The notes: generated by a model from the letters alone, not told the origin. 64,000 bases of DNA from Janthinobacterium lividum (GCF_011601275.1 NZ_JAAOLY010000013.1:157410-221409); one strand, 5' to 3'; positions 52,783 through 62,855 are shown, numbered from the stretch's first letter. Program-made: numbers and translations.

Positions 52783-53514
52783 TTATTTCACCTTCAAGCC
52801 ATTCTTCACATCCGTCACGCCTTCCACGCCACGGGCCAGGTCGGCGGCTTTCTGCACTTGCGCCTGGGATGGCACGAAGCCGCTGAGCATGACGACGCCG
52901 TTCACCGTTTCCACATGCACGTCGAGCGCTTTCAAGTCGTTGTCCTTGACGAGGTCAGCCTTGATTTTCGTCGTGATGACGGAGTCCGCCACGGCCGTCT
53001 TGGTGCTGCCGGCCGCGTTGCGCGTCACGCAGGCGGCCTTGGCCGTCGCATCCATGGCGTCGCAGTTTTCCTTCGTCGTGGCGGGTGGGTTTTGCGCCAC
53101 GTTGGTGCCATCCCTGGCGCCCGTGTTGGCGTCGGCCAGCGCCGCAGTTTTCGCCCCCTTGGCATCGTTCATGCACGTGGTTTTCTCGGCGCCCGTGCGG
53201 TCGCCGCACTTGGCCTTGGCCAGGTCATACTCGGCGTTGGCGACGTCCTTGCGGGCCTTGCCCAGTTCGCGCGGCGTGTTGCGGTATTGCGCCACGGCAT
53301 CCGAGTCTGCCTTGGCGCGCGCCACCTTGGCTTCTTCCACGCAGACTTTTTTCGCGTTGCCGCTCTGGGCGTCACAGGCGGCCTTGGCCTGCTTGTAGTC
53401 GGCCGTTGCCTTGTCCGTCAAACTCTTGTACGAGGCATCCTGCGCATACGCTGGCGTGGCGGCAAGCAGGGCGCTGGCACTGGCGGCCAGCATGAGTGCG
53501 ATCATTTTGTTCAT
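52783..53514 (-). CDS. BON-domain periplasmic protein
   Basis: This 243-residue protein has a signal peptide (MIALMLAASASALLAATPAY) and a long lysine/alanine-rich helical region with regularly spaced cysteines (about 25-155). One BON domain closes the protein (about 165-240: DSVITTKIKADLVKDNDLKA, then VHVETVNGVVMLSGFV). BON domains bind phospholipid and are typical of osmotic-stress proteins such as OsmY. The ATG at 53514 starts the signal peptide. Confidence 0.9.
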   Translation of the reverse strand: MNKMIALMLAASASALLAATPAYAQDASYKSLTDKATADYKQAKAACDAQSGNAKKVCVEEAKVARAKADSDAVAQYRNTPRELGKARKDVANAEYDLAKAKCGDRTGAEKTTCMNDAKGAKTAALADANTGARDGTNVAQNPPATTKENCDAMDATAKAACVTRNAAGSTKTAVADSVITTKIKADLVKDNDLKALDVHVETVNGVVMLSGFVPSQAQVQKAADLARGVEGVTDVKNGLKVK

Positions 53515-53618
53515 GATGGTTCCTCTCTGGTTAGTTGATGCCCAGATTAGACCCCTGCCGGAAGCAAAGCTCCGTGCGACAGCACACGCTGACACTCCAT
53601 TCACATAAAAATCAGCGT

Positions 53619-54302
53619 TTATTTGTCGCCGCTCAAGCCCTTTCGCCACAATACTTGCGCCTGTTCAAATATTGAAGCGGACCCATCAAATACACCCGCG
53701 CCATCGGCCAGCACCAGCCAGCCTTGCGTGGCGTGCGAACCGCCCGCAACCTCGCCACCGGCGCGCACGCCGCGCATCCAGGCCAGCACATCCTGGTACT
53801 GCCCCGGGTGGCGGCCATGCATCCAGGCCAGGGCCACCAAGTCCGCATAGCCCTCTTCGCGGCGCGTCTCGCGCAACTCCTGCGCCAGCGGTGTCAACTT
53901 GCCCATCTGCATGCTGCGCGGCTCGACAAAGCCGCGTGGCAAGGCATGCCAGTCGCCCTGCGCATAGCGCTGGCAGTGGCCGATCTCATGCGCCGTCATT
54001 GCTTCCATCATCAGGCCGTGGCGCGTGGCTGGCACGCCCTGCAAGACACTGTCCGCCTGCACGTTGCCGCGCAAGGACAGCACCAGCTTGCAACGCCCTG
54101 CTTCGTAGCCCAGCGCCAGCGGCACGGCGCCGGGCGCATCCTGCGGCTGCACGATGATATCGATGGGCAAGCCTTGCACACGCGCAAACGCGATGACGGG
54201 TTGGCCCGCCTGCAGCCAGCGGGTTTCCAGATCGGTGAGCTGGGCGGCAGCCACGGCAGGCAAGGCAAGGGACACGCACAACAGCGAGAATAGTTTCAAC
54301 AT
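53619..54302 (-). CDS. Putative secreted zinc metalloprotease (HEIGH type)
   Basis: This 227-residue protein has a signal peptide (MLKLFSLLCVSLALPAVAAA) and the zinc motif HEIGH (His105, Glu106, His109). A downstream glutamate in REEGYADLVALAWMHG (about 149-154) fits a gluzincin-type third ligand. Peptidase function is inferred from the motif; the family is not one I can name. It faces the BON gene and is upstream of the gene at 54454 on the same strand, with 150 bp between them. Confidence 0.72.
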   Translation of the reverse strand: MLKLFSLLCVSLALPAVAAAQLTDLETRWLQAGQPVIAFARVQGLPIDIIVQPQDAPGAVPLALGYEAGRCKLVLSLRGNVQADSVLQGVPATRHGLMMEAMTAHEIGHCQRYAQGDWHALPRGFVEPRSMQMGKLTPLAQELRETRREEGYADLVALAWMHGRHPGQYQDVLAWMRGVRAGGEVAGGSHATQGWLVLADGAGVFDGSASIFEQAQVLWRKGLSGDK

Positions 54303-54399
54303 GGGATCAACAGGAAAAATGGGGATTTACCACTGCAGAGTAAGCGGTGAAAATATTTCCACAAGGAAAAACTGGCAACTATTCATAAATAAAGACGAA

Positions 54400-54428
54400 A
54401 AAAAACCGGCGCAGTGCGCCGGCTTTCC
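54400..54428 (-). terminator. Intrinsic terminator of the M49-like gene
   Basis: The stem accggcgca/tgcgccggt is followed on the minus strand by a run of eight T. It lies just beyond the peptidase stop. Confidence 0.85.
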
Positions 54429-54453
54429 AGGCTGACAATAGTCAAACTCAGGC

Positions 54454-56184
54454 TTATTTCTTCGCCGCCTTGTCCAGCGCACGCGCCGTGACGAATTCCG
54501 GACGGATATCGTTGGGCACGGCCTTCATCTTGTCGAGCGCCACTTGCACTTCGGGGCGGATCACCACGTACTTGCTCATCAGGTCTTTCGCGCGCGCATA
54601 GTCGCCCGTCGCCTCGATGGTCAAGAACTCACGGTCCAGGTCGATCACGGCCTGCTTGATCTTGCCGAAGTCGACGCCGAACTTACCGTCGCCCAGCGAC
54701 ACAAAACCGCCCTTGTCGAGGATGTAATTCATCTGGATGGCCATGCCGCGCGCGTGCGAATCCGTCAAACCGAAATGCAGGGTGCGAAAGCCCGAGGCAA
54801 GGAAAGTGTTGTACAGCTTGCGCTCGGCCGCCTCGCCCTGGCCCAGGGTGTCGTTCAGTTGCCCCTTGTCCATCATGTAGCGCAGCGCAAACAGGCCCGT
54901 GATATCGGCCTTGGCTTCCTCGATGGTCGAATAGGCTTCCTTCAAGTCCTGGCGCGGCGTTGATGGCTTGCCGTCGACGGTGGTGGCGTGCGGACCCAGG
55001 CCATGCATGATTTCATGCGCGAGGATGTGCGTGAAGAAGGAATTGAAATCGACGTCCTGCTGCGCTTCGGGCGTGAGCACCAGTTTCGAGATCGGCGTCA
55101 GGGTGGCCTTGAACTTGGCTTCCTGCACGTTTTTCAGCATGACGCGCTTGGAGCCGCGCGCGCTGATGATGCGCTCGTCGTTCGGCAAATTGTAGGCGGC
55201 CGTCTGCACGGCCATGTTGCCATCGCCCGCGCCATACACCTGGTTGACCACCACCATCGGCGCCAGCGCGCCCACTTTCGGGTTGCGGTACTGGGCGTCG
55301 AGCGGCAGGTTGTCTTCCAGCTCCTGCATGTGCTTGGCGAAGAAGTTCAGCTTCTGCGTTTCCGCCTGGTCGCGGATGTTCACGTAGGCTTCGAACGCGG
55401 CCTTGTAGCCGAACAACTCATCGTTATACGTTTCGTACGGGCCGATGGTGATGTCGACGGGCGAATCGAGGTCCATCCAGGCGAAGTCGGACGGCAGGTA
55501 ATCGTTGTCGAGGAAAGCCTTGGCGCGCAGGGTGAGGAATTTCTTCAGGGATGCATTGTCCGTGGCGGCGGCCGCCTCGTCGAGCAACCTGGCCAGCTGC
55601 TTCAGTTCCACCTTGTATTCGTCCGAATACTTGACGGTCTGGTACTTGCCATCCTTGCCATCCTTGCCAGCGCGAATCGTCGTGAAGAACCATTGCGCCT
55701 GCTGCTTGTCCTCTGGCGACAAACCATTCATCCACGTTTCCAGGCTGGCCTTGGTGGCGCCCTGCGGATAGAAATTGCCCGCTTCCGGCTTGTGCGCGGG
55801 AATGGCGATGCCGGCATAGCTGGCCGGCATGAACGAGGCATGCGCGTCGAGCACCGACCATGGTCCCTTGTTGATCCAGAAATAGTTCAGGCGGGCCTGG
55901 CCCAGCTTTGATGTGTCCTTCTTCAATGCCGCCCACAACGCTTCATTGCCAGACCAGCGCTGGCGCAACTGCAGCACGTCGACCAGCTTGGCCGCCTCCA
56001 CCAGCTTGGCGATGGCCTGGCGGTCGCCCGCGGACAGGTGCGTGACGTCGGCAGTCAGCGCGACGGGTGCATAGCGGGCGCTCATGGCCGCCAGTTGTTG
56101 CGCGGTGGCCGGGGCTGCCGGCGTTGCGGCGCAGGCGCTGCCGACGGCGGTCGCCATCAGCAGGGGGAACAGGATACGTTTCAT
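54454..56184 (-). CDS. Secreted M49-like (dipeptidyl-peptidase III-type) metallopeptidase
   Basis: This 576-residue exported protein has a signal peptide (MKRILFPLLMATAVGSACAA). The zinc site HEIMH is at His390-Glu391-His394, and the second motif EEAKAD at 422-427 gives a third ligand and matches the EECRA(E/D) motif of dipeptidyl peptidase III. The core spacing differs from the classic HExxGH. Members remove dipeptides from peptide N-termini or resemble DPP III in fold only. The ATG at 56184 begins the signal peptide. A terminator follows. Confidence 0.83.
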   Translation of the reverse strand: MKRILFPLLMATAVGSACAATPAAPATAQQLAAMSARYAPVALTADVTHLSAGDRQAIAKLVEAAKLVDVLQLRQRWSGNEALWAALKKDTSKLGQARLNYFWINKGPWSVLDAHASFMPASYAGIAIPAHKPEAGNFYPQGATKASLETWMNGLSPEDKQQAQWFFTTIRAGKDGKDGKYQTVKYSDEYKVELKQLARLLDEAAAATDNASLKKFLTLRAKAFLDNDYLPSDFAWMDLDSPVDITIGPYETYNDELFGYKAAFEAYVNIRDQAETQKLNFFAKHMQELEDNLPLDAQYRNPKVGALAPMVVVNQVYGAGDGNMAVQTAAYNLPNDERIISARGSKRVMLKNVQEAKFKATLTPISKLVLTPEAQQDVDFNSFFTHILAHEIMHGLGPHATTVDGKPSTPRQDLKEAYSTIEEAKADITGLFALRYMMDKGQLNDTLGQGEAAERKLYNTFLASGFRTLHFGLTDSHARGMAIQMNYILDKGGFVSLGDGKFGVDFGKIKQAVIDLDREFLTIEATGDYARAKDLMSKYVVIRPEVQVALDKMKAVPNDIRPEFVTARALDKAAKK

Positions 56185-56232
56185 GGGGACCTCAGCAAAC
56201 AATGTAAGGTCCCGATTGTAAACGAGCGCCGC

Positions 56233-57945
56233 TTAAAACTCTTCCCATGCGTCATCGGCGGGCACCTTGGTGGCCAGCTTTTTCGGTGCCGGCTTCGCTG
56301 CTGCCTTGACGACCGGCCGGGCAGCAGTCACGGCGGCAGGACGCGCACGCGCCGGCTGCGGCGCCTGCAGCTGTACTTGCGAGTTGTCGAGCTTGAAGAT
56401 GCTGACCACCTGCGACAGGCTGCCGGCCTGCGCTTCCAGCGACGCGGCCGCCGAGGCCGACTGTTCCACCAGCGCCGCATTCTGCTGCACCACCTGATCC
56501 ATCAGGCCGACGGCCTGGTTGACCTGTTCGATGCCGGACGACTGCTCGCGCGTGGCCACGCTGATTTCGCCCATGATGTCGGTCACGCGCTTGACGCTGT
56601 CGACAATGTCTTGCATGGTCGTGCCCGCTTCATCGACCAGGCGCGCGCCCGTGTCGACGCGCTCGACCGAGTCGTCGATCAGCGACTTGATTTCCTTGGC
56701 GGCCTGGCTGGAACGCTGGGCCAGGCTGCGCACTTCGGTGGCGACGACGGCAAAGCCGCGGCCCTGCTCGCCGGCACGGGCCGCTTCCACAGCGGCATTG
56801 AGCGCCAGAATATTCGTCTGAAAAGCGATGCCGTCAATCACGCCGATAATGTCGACTATCTTTTTCGAGGACTCGTTGATGGCGGCCATGGTCTGCACCA
56901 CCTGTGCCACGACGGCGCCGCCCTTGACGGCCACACCCGAGGCCGATACGGCCAGCTGATTCGCTTCGATCGCGTGCTCGGCGTTCTGCTTGACGGTGCC
57001 CGTCAATTGCTCCATCGACGTGGCGGTTTCCTCGATCGAGCCGGCCTGCTGTTCCGTGCGGTTCGACAGGTCCAGGTTGCCGGCCGCGATTTCGCGCGAG
57101 TTCGTGGCGATGGTCTGCGTGCCGGCGCGCACCTGGCTGACGATGGCCACCAGGCTGTCGCGCATGCCGCGCATGGCGTACAGCAAGCTGTTGCGGTCGT
57201 TCGGCTCGGTAGTGATGGTCACTGCCAGGTTACCAGCGGCAATTTCGCCGGCGATGGCGGCCGCGTAGTCGGGCTCGCCGCCGAGCTGGCGCAGCAAGCC
57301 GTGGCTGATGCGCCAGGCCGCGATGGTGCCGATCGCGATCGCGCCCAGGCACAGCAACACCATGAAGAAGAAAAAGCTGCGCGCCACCGTGCTTGCGCTG
57401 TCTGCCTGTTCGCGGCTCATCTTTTCTTCGAGGTCGATCAGCTGGTTGACGGACGCAAGCCAGCCCGTGAAGGCGGCGGCGCCCTGTTGCTGCAGCAAGG
57501 CGGTGGCGCCGGCCACATCGTCGGCCAGGCGCAATTGAATCACCTTGGCGATGATCGGCTGGGCCTTGGCTTCACTGGCCTTGATGGCAGCGAGGGCCGT
57601 GCGTTCCGCTTCGGTCACGCCCTTGCCGCTGCCGATGATCTGGTCGAGCGGCGCGGCGGCCTGCGCGTAATTGGCGGCCAGCGTTTCGATGCGCGCGATT
57701 TCCGGCTTGGCCGACGCCGCGTCGGCCGCCAGCACCACGTCGCGCAGGGCGATCGCGCGGTCATGCACGCTGCCACGGAAATTGATTGCATGGCGCTGCT
57801 TGACGTTGTTGACGTCGCTGATACTGGTAAGGATGGCATCGATCTTTTGCACGCGGTTGATGCCGAGTGCGGTAACGATGATCAGCAGCAACAGGACCAG
57901 GCCAAATCCCGTATAAAGTCGTGTGCTGATTTTGGTGCTTTGCAT
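56233..57945 (-). CDS. Methyl-accepting chemotaxis protein
   Basis: This 570-residue chemoreceptor has a first membrane helix at about residues 9-30, a periplasmic four-helix-type sensor domain, and a second helix near 190-210 ([20 protein letters not shown]). A HAMP-like linker precedes the signalling tip [20 protein letters not shown] and [16 protein letters not shown]. The C-terminus ends DDAWEEF, a CheR/CheB-docking pentapeptide-type tail after a proline/alanine linker. It senses an unknown ligand. The ATG at 57945 fits the cytoplasmic N-terminus better than 57960. Confidence 0.94.
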   Translation of the reverse strand: MQSTKISTRLYTGFGLVLLLLIIVTALGINRVQKIDAILTSISDVNNVKQRHAINFRGSVHDRAIALRDVVLAADAASAKPEIARIETLAANYAQAAAPLDQIIGSGKGVTEAERTALAAIKASEAKAQPIIAKVIQLRLADDVAGATALLQQQGAAAFTGWLASVNQLIDLEEKMSREQADSASTVARSFFFFMVLLCLGAIAIGTIAAWRISHGLLRQLGGEPDYAAAIAGEIAAGNLAVTITTEPNDRNSLLYAMRGMRDSLVAIVSQVRAGTQTIATNSREIAAGNLDLSNRTEQQAGSIEETATSMEQLTGTVKQNAEHAIEANQLAVSASGVAVKGGAVVAQVVQTMAAINESSKKIVDIIGVIDGIAFQTNILALNAAVEAARAGEQGRGFAVVATEVRSLAQRSSQAAKEIKSLIDDSVERVDTGARLVDEAGTTMQDIVDSVKRVTDIMGEISVATREQSSGIEQVNQAVGLMDQVVQQNAALVEQSASAAASLEAQAGSLSQVVSIFKLDNSQVQLQAPQPARARPAAVTAARPVVKAAAKPAPKKLATKVPADDAWEEF

Positions 57946-58088
57946 ATCCGTCTCATCCATTCATTCATGAAAATATCCAAATTCCTCATCACCATGATGT
58001 TGACATTTGGAAATAAAAGTTAATTTATCATGAATGGAAGCAGCCTGCCTGAGGCCGGTCAAAGGCAGACTTTTTTAAGGCATGAAAC

Positions 58089-58688
58089 CTACCACACGCG
58101 GTACACCTGCCCCGTCTGCGCCCCTTCCACGCTGCGGCTGTAGGCCAGCGCCACACGGCTGGCGGCGGCCGGCTCGAAGCCGTAGAAGAAGGGGCCATAC
58201 GCTTCCAGCGATTCTTCCAGCACCGTGGGGCTGACGGCATTGATGCGCACGCCGCGCGCCAGTTCGATGGCGGCGCCCCGCACGAAACCTTCCACGGCCG
58301 CATTCGTCATGCTGGCGGCCGCACCGAAACGGATAGGCTGCTCGGACACGATGCCGCTGGTCAGCGTAATCGAACCGCCGTCGTTCAGGTATTCCTGCGC
58401 TACCAGCGCCACGTTGACCTGGCCCATCAGCTTGCTGTCCAGGCCCAGCTGGAATTGCTCTGGGGTGAATTCGGCCAGGGGGCCGAAATGCAGCTTGCCG
58501 GCCGTGACGACGACGGCGTCGACCTTGCCGATGCGCTGGAACAGGGCGCGTACTTGTTCAATGTCGCCCATGTCGGCCTGGTGCGCGCCCGTGCGGCTGC
58601 CCACTTCGATGATTTCATGGCGCTGCGCCAGTTGCGCGGTGACGGCCTTGCCGATGGTGCCGCTGGCGCCGATGATGACGATTTTCAT
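58089..58688 (-). CDS. SDR-fold protein lacking the catalytic Tyr/Lys
   Basis: This 199-residue short SDR-type protein has the NAD(P) motif GASGTIG (8-14), an acidic VVTAGKLHFGPL segment and the SDR Ser region LTSGIV. In the aligned YxxxK position it reads ASMTN (in FGAAASMTNAAVEGF), so both catalytic residues seem missing. It may bind a cofactor without standard SDR chemistry. It is divergent from the LysR gene at 58801, which probably controls it. Confidence 0.85.
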   Translation of the reverse strand: MKIVIIGASGTIGKAVTAQLAQRHEIIEVGSRTGAHQADMGDIEQVRALFQRIGKVDAVVVTAGKLHFGPLAEFTPEQFQLGLDSKLMGQVNVALVAQEYLNDGGSITLTSGIVSEQPIRFGAAASMTNAAVEGFVRGAAIELARGVRINAVSPTVLEESLEAYGPFFYGFEPAAASRVALAYSRSVEGAQTGQVYRVW

Positions 58689-58800
58689 GCTGTTTCCTTG
58701 TGTGGGTTGAACGATGGAGCCAGTATGCGCCGCTTCCCAAAAGGAATAAATGCGCTAGAATTAACAAGATTACCAACCCACAGTTTGGAATCAGGGTCGC

Positions 58801-59718
58801 ATGGATAAATTGCGTAGCATGGAAATCTTTGTGTCCGTCGTCGACCAGGGCAGTTTCACGGCGGCAGCCGACACCTTCCGCATCTCGCCCGTGATGGTGG
58901 GCAAGCACATCAAGCAACTGGAAGAGCGGCTGGGCGCGCGCCTGCTGGCGCGCACGACGCGCCGGCAAAGCCTGACGGAAATCGGCCGGCAATACGTGGA
59001 CCAGTGCCGGCAGATCCTGGCGCAGATCGCGGCGGCCGAAACGGGCGCGGAAGCGATGCGCGCCACGCCGCGCGGCAAGCTGAAAATCACGGCGCCCGTG
59101 TCCTTCGGCAGCGAATGCATCGCGCCGCTGATGGCCGACTATCTGACGGCGTATCCGGACGTGAGCCTGGAACTCAATTTGAATGACAGGATGGTGGACT
59201 TGGTGGAGGAAGGATTCGATGCGGCCATCCGCATCGGCAAGCTGGAAGATTCCGGCATGGTGGCACGGCCCTTGCGTCCTTATGCGATGGTCATCTGCGC
59301 CTCGCCCGCCTACCTGGCAAAGCACGGCACGCCGCGCACGCCGGACGACCTGGCGCGGCACGAATGCGTGGATTTCATGCAGTGGTCGCGCCACATGCGC
59401 TGGCGTCTGAGCGGCAAGGAAGCCCGCCACGATGGCGCTGCGGCCGAAAGCCGCTTCCGCTCGAACAATGGCCAGGCGCTGCGCATGGCGGCCCTGCACG
59501 GCTTCGGCATCGTCATGCAGGCGGAGATTTTGCTGGCCGACGATATCGCGGCGGGGAGGCTGGTGCCGCTGCTGGCCGACTACGTGCCGGCGCCGCGCCT
59601 GATGCATGCGCTGTATCCGCGCGACCGCCAGCCCACGCCGAAGCTGACGACCTTCATCGATTTTCTGCTGGAACGCTACGGGCCGGCGGCGACACCGCCA
59701 CCGGCCACGCTCACGTAA
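58801..59718 (+). CDS. LysR-family transcriptional regulator
   Basis: This 305-residue LysR regulator has an HTH (MEIFVSVVDQGSFTAAADTF, then ISPVMVGKHIKQLEERLGA) and an effector domain (GKLKITAPVSFGSECIAPLM). It is divergent from the SDR-like gene, with 112 bp between start codons. The tail converges on the efflux operon ending at 59728, only nine bases away. Confidence 0.91.
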   Translation: MDKLRSMEIFVSVVDQGSFTAAADTFRISPVMVGKHIKQLEERLGARLLARTTRRQSLTEIGRQYVDQCRQILAQIAAAETGAEAMRATPRGKLKITAPVSFGSECIAPLMADYLTAYPDVSLELNLNDRMVDLVEEGFDAAIRIGKLEDSGMVARPLRPYAMVICASPAYLAKHGTPRTPDDLARHECVDFMQWSRHMRWRLSGKEARHDGAAAESRFRSNNGQALRMAALHGFGIVMQAEILLADDIAAGRLVPLLADYVPAPRLMHALYPRDRQPTPKLTTFIDFLLERYGPAATPPPATLT

Positions 59719-59727
59719 TCGTCGTAC

Positions 59728-61203
59728 CTAGTTCGACTTGACGGCCGATGGCGCAGAAGCCAGCTTGGCCAGCTCGCCGTCCGGCTGCCAGCCGGCACCC
59801 AAGGAGCGGGCCACGGCCACGGTCGCCAGCAGACGCTGGGTCTTGATCTGCGCGGCGGCGCGGTCCGCTGCCAGCGAACTGCGCTGCGCATCGGTGACGT
59901 CCAGGTAGGTCGAGATGCCGCGCTCGTAGCGCGTGCGCGCCACCAGGTAGGCGCGCGCCGCCGCTTCCTGCGACAGCGCCTGCGCGTCGCCCTGCAACTG
60001 GCGCTGCTCCACGTCAGACAGCGCATCTTCCACTTCGCGCAAGGCCGTCAAGAGCTTCGTTTCATGGTTCGCCACGGCTTCCGCATAGCGCGCTTTGGAC
60101 AGGTCAAGATTGGCCTGGTTGCGACCACCGTCGAAGATCGGCAGAGACAGGGCCAGCGGACCAAAGCTGAACTGGCGCGAACCGCCCTGCGCCAGGTCGC
60201 GCAGCTTTTCCGACGCGTAGCCGAAATTGCCCGTCAATTGCAGCGACGGATAAAACGCGCCTTCGGCCACGCCCACTTGCGCGTTGGCCGCGCGCAGGCC
60301 CGCCACGCTGGAAACGAGGTCCGGACGGTGCGCCAGCAGGCTGGCGGGCAAGCCGACGGGAATGGCAGGCGGCAGCGGCAAGACGGACGGATCGGCCGCC
60401 ACCGGCAATTGCAGCGCCGACGGCGGCTTGCCCATCAGGGTGGCCAGGCTGTTTTCCAGCTGGTTGCGCTGGCGCTTGACTTCGTGCAGGTCGGCCTGCG
60501 CGTTCGACAGTTCCACTTTCGCGCGCGCCAGGTCCAGCTCATTCGTCAAGCCCGCATTGAAGCGCGCTTCGACCAGCTGCGCCGACTCGCGGCGCGTGTC
60601 CAGCGCGCCATTCAGGATGGCCATTTCCGCGTCCAGGCCGCGCAGCTGCCAGTAATTGCTGGCCACTTGCGACGACAGCATCAGCAGCACGCCGTCGCGG
60701 TCGGCCTGCGCCGCCAAGGCTTGCGAATCGGCCGCTTCGACCATGCGTTTTACACGGCCCAGCAAGTCGACTTCATACGACAGCGAGCCGCCGATCGAAA
60801 AATTATTGCCACTGATGGAGCGGTTGCCCAGGGCCAGGCCCTGCGACGTGTTGGCCGAGGTGCGCGAGTTCGAGACGCCCGTGCTGACGTTCACGCTCGG
60901 GCCCTGGTTGGCGCGCGCCGTGCCGCTTTGCGCCAGCGCCTGCAGCAAGCGTTCTCCCGCCGCCTTGACGCTCGGGTTGTCCTGCAGCGCGCTTTGCTCG
61001 AGGCGGTTCAGGGTGGCGTCGCCGTAGATGCTCCACCACTCTTTGGGCAGCTGTGCGGCATCCGCAGCGGTTGCGCCGTGGCGGAAGGTGTCGGCGCCGG
61101 CGACATTGCCCGGAGCGGTGAAATCCTGGCCCACGGTGCCGCAGGCGGACAGCGCCACGGCAAGGGAAGCGGCCAGCGCGATTTTCGTCAATACTGTTTG
61201 CAT
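59728..61203 (-). CDS. NodT/OprM-family outer-membrane efflux lipoprotein
   Basis: This 491-residue outer-membrane factor has a lipoprotein signal (ALAASLAVALSAC, lipid Cys near residue 21) and two OEP repeats typical of TolC-like trimers, with long coiled coils (about 60-260 and 270-470). It forms the exit duct for the EmrA/EmrB-type pump encoded just upstream. The ATG at 61203 is preferred because it begins the lipoprotein signal; the longer frame to 61308 overlaps the MFS gene. Confidence 0.93.
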   Translation of the reverse strand: MQTVLTKIALAASLAVALSACGTVGQDFTAPGNVAGADTFRHGATAADAAQLPKEWWSIYGDATLNRLEQSALQDNPSVKAAGERLLQALAQSGTARANQGPSVNVSTGVSNSRTSANTSQGLALGNRSISGNNFSIGGSLSYEVDLLGRVKRMVEAADSQALAAQADRDGVLLMLSSQVASNYWQLRGLDAEMAILNGALDTRRESAQLVEARFNAGLTNELDLARAKVELSNAQADLHEVKRQRNQLENSLATLMGKPPSALQLPVAADPSVLPLPPAIPVGLPASLLAHRPDLVSSVAGLRAANAQVGVAEGAFYPSLQLTGNFGYASEKLRDLAQGGSRQFSFGPLALSLPIFDGGRNQANLDLSKARYAEAVANHETKLLTALREVEDALSDVEQRQLQGDAQALSQEAAARAYLVARTRYERGISTYLDVTDAQRSSLAADRAAAQIKTQRLLATVAVARSLGAGWQPDGELAKLASAPSAVKSN

Positions 61204-61256
61204 GATGTGTACCTTCTTGTTCTTGAGGTGCTGCTGCACGTGCGGGCTGTGCGCGG

Positions 61257-62855
61257 TCAATGACCGCCGCCACCGCCACCGGGAGCTTTGAGTTTGTCGG
61301 CCAGCCACAGGGGCACGATGCAGGCCAGCAGGATGGCGCCGATCAGGAAAAAGCCATCGTTGTAAGCCATCACATACGCTTCGCGGCGCACGATGCCGTC
61401 GATCGCCTGCAAGGCCTGGTTGCCTGCCGTGACGGCGTCATAGCCCTTGGCCATGAACGAGGACGTCAGCTGGTCGATGCGCAGCTGCGTGGCGCTGGAA
61501 TACGCATTGATCGCTTCACCCAGGCGCTGCGAGTGGAAGTGCTCGCGGGTGCTCAGGGCCGTGGCCAGCAGGGCGATGCCGATCGAGCCGCCCAGGTTGC
61601 GCGTCATGTTGAACAGGCTCGATGCGGACGGCATGTCCTTCGGCGCAATGCCCTTCATGGCGAAGTTCGACAGGGTCAGCATGACAAAGGGCTGGCCCAG
61701 CGCGCGCACCACCTGCGACCACAGCAGCTGGTCGTAGCCGGTGGACGCGTCCATGTATGCATTCATCATGCACGAACCGCCAAACAGCAAGAGGCCGAAC
61801 GAGCACAGGATGCGGTTGTCCACCACCGACGACAGCTTGGCGACAAACGGCATGATGAACAGCTGCGGCAAGCCTACCCACATGATGACTTCACCGATCT
61901 GCATCGGCGAGTAGCCGGCGATCTGGCCCAGGAACAGGGGCAGCAAAAAGGCCGAACCATACAGGCCCATGCCCGTCACCGCAGACAGCACGGTGGCGAC
62001 GAGGAAATTGCGCTGGCCGTACAGCGCCAGGTTGACGAACGGTTCGGCGCGCGTGGCGCTGGTGACGACCCAGCCCAGGATACCCACCAGGGCCAGCGAG
62101 GCGAAGGCGATGATGAAACCGGAGTCGAACCAGTCCTTCGAGTTGCCCTCTTCCAGGAAGATGGTCAGGCAGCCGAGGCCCAGGGCCATGAAGAAGATGC
62201 CCAGCCAGTCGGCTTTCCAGAACATCTCGAGCTTCATCGGCTCCTTGTCCAGGCCATAGATCATGCCGGCGATCAGCAGTACGCCCGGCACCCAGTTGAT
62301 GTAGAAAATCGAGGGCCAGCCATACAGCTCGCTCAGATACCCGCCCAGGGTCGGCCCCATGGCTGGCGCCAGGGTGGCCGTCAGGCCGAAAATCGCCATG
62401 CCGACGGCGCGCTTCGACGGCGGCAGCTTGAGCATCACCAGGGTGAACGCCATCGGGATCAGGGCGCCGCCAGTGAAACCCTGCAGCATGCGGAAGACGA
62501 TCATGCTTTCCAGGTTCCAGGCCGTGCCGCACAGGGTGGAGAACAGCAGGAAGAAAGCGGTGGTGCCGATCATGTAGGTGCGCAGACCGAACACGCGCGC
62601 CAGCAGTGCGGTGAGGGGAATGACGATAATTTCCGCCACCAGGTAGGCCGTGGAAATCCACGAGCCCTCTTCCTGGGTGGCCGACAGCGAGCCAAGGATA
62701 TCCTTGAGCGAGGAGTTGGTGATCTGGATGTCGAGCACCGCCATGAAGGCGCCCAGCATGCCGGCGGCGACCGCCAGCCAGGTGCGCCCGGAGACTTTTT
62801 CGTCGATCACGGGAAACGCTGGCGGCTTCGCCAGCGTGGTGGAGGGGCTGCTCAT
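61257..62855 (-). CDS. emrB: DHA2-family multidrug efflux transporter EmrB
   Basis: This 532-residue MFS drug transporter of the 14-helix DHA2/EmrB type begins with the helix MLGAFMAVLDIQITNSSLKD and contains the efflux motif-C region LAPAMGPTLGGYLSELYGW. The C-terminal tail is glycine-rich (GGGGGGH). It exports hydrophobic drugs by proton antiport together with the HlyD and OMF proteins. It starts six bases after the end of the HlyD gene. Confidence 0.93.
   Translation of the reverse strand: MSSPSTTLAKPPAFPVIDEKVSGRTWLAVAAGMLGAFMAVLDIQITNSSLKDILGSLSATQEEGSWISTAYLVAEIIVIPLTALLARVFGLRTYMIGTTAFFLLFSTLCGTAWNLESMIVFRMLQGFTGGALIPMAFTLVMLKLPPSKRAVGMAIFGLTATLAPAMGPTLGGYLSELYGWPSIFYINWVPGVLLIAGMIYGLDKEPMKLEMFWKADWLGIFFMALGLGCLTIFLEEGNSKDWFDSGFIIAFASLALVGILGWVVTSATRAEPFVNLALYGQRNFLVATVLSAVTGMGLYGSAFLLPLFLGQIAGYSPMQIGEVIMWVGLPQLFIMPFVAKLSSVVDNRILCSFGLLLFGGSCMMNAYMDASTGYDQLLWSQVVRALGQPFVMLTLSNFAMKGIAPKDMPSASSLFNMTRNLGGSIGIALLATALSTREHFHSQRLGEAINAYSSATQLRIDQLTSSFMAKGYDAVTAGNQALQAIDGIVRREAYVMAYNDGFFLIGAILLACIVPLWLADKLKAPGGGGGGH

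Noticed and set aside
56038..58023. 661-residue plus-strand frame across the chemotaxis receptor gene
   Set aside because: It is antisense to an unmistakable chemoreceptor and has no motif of its own.
58028..58088. Possible terminator between the SDR-like gene and the chemoreceptor gene
   Set aside because: The only pairing (tctgcc/ggcagg type) is short and has a long loop, so it was not strong enough to list.
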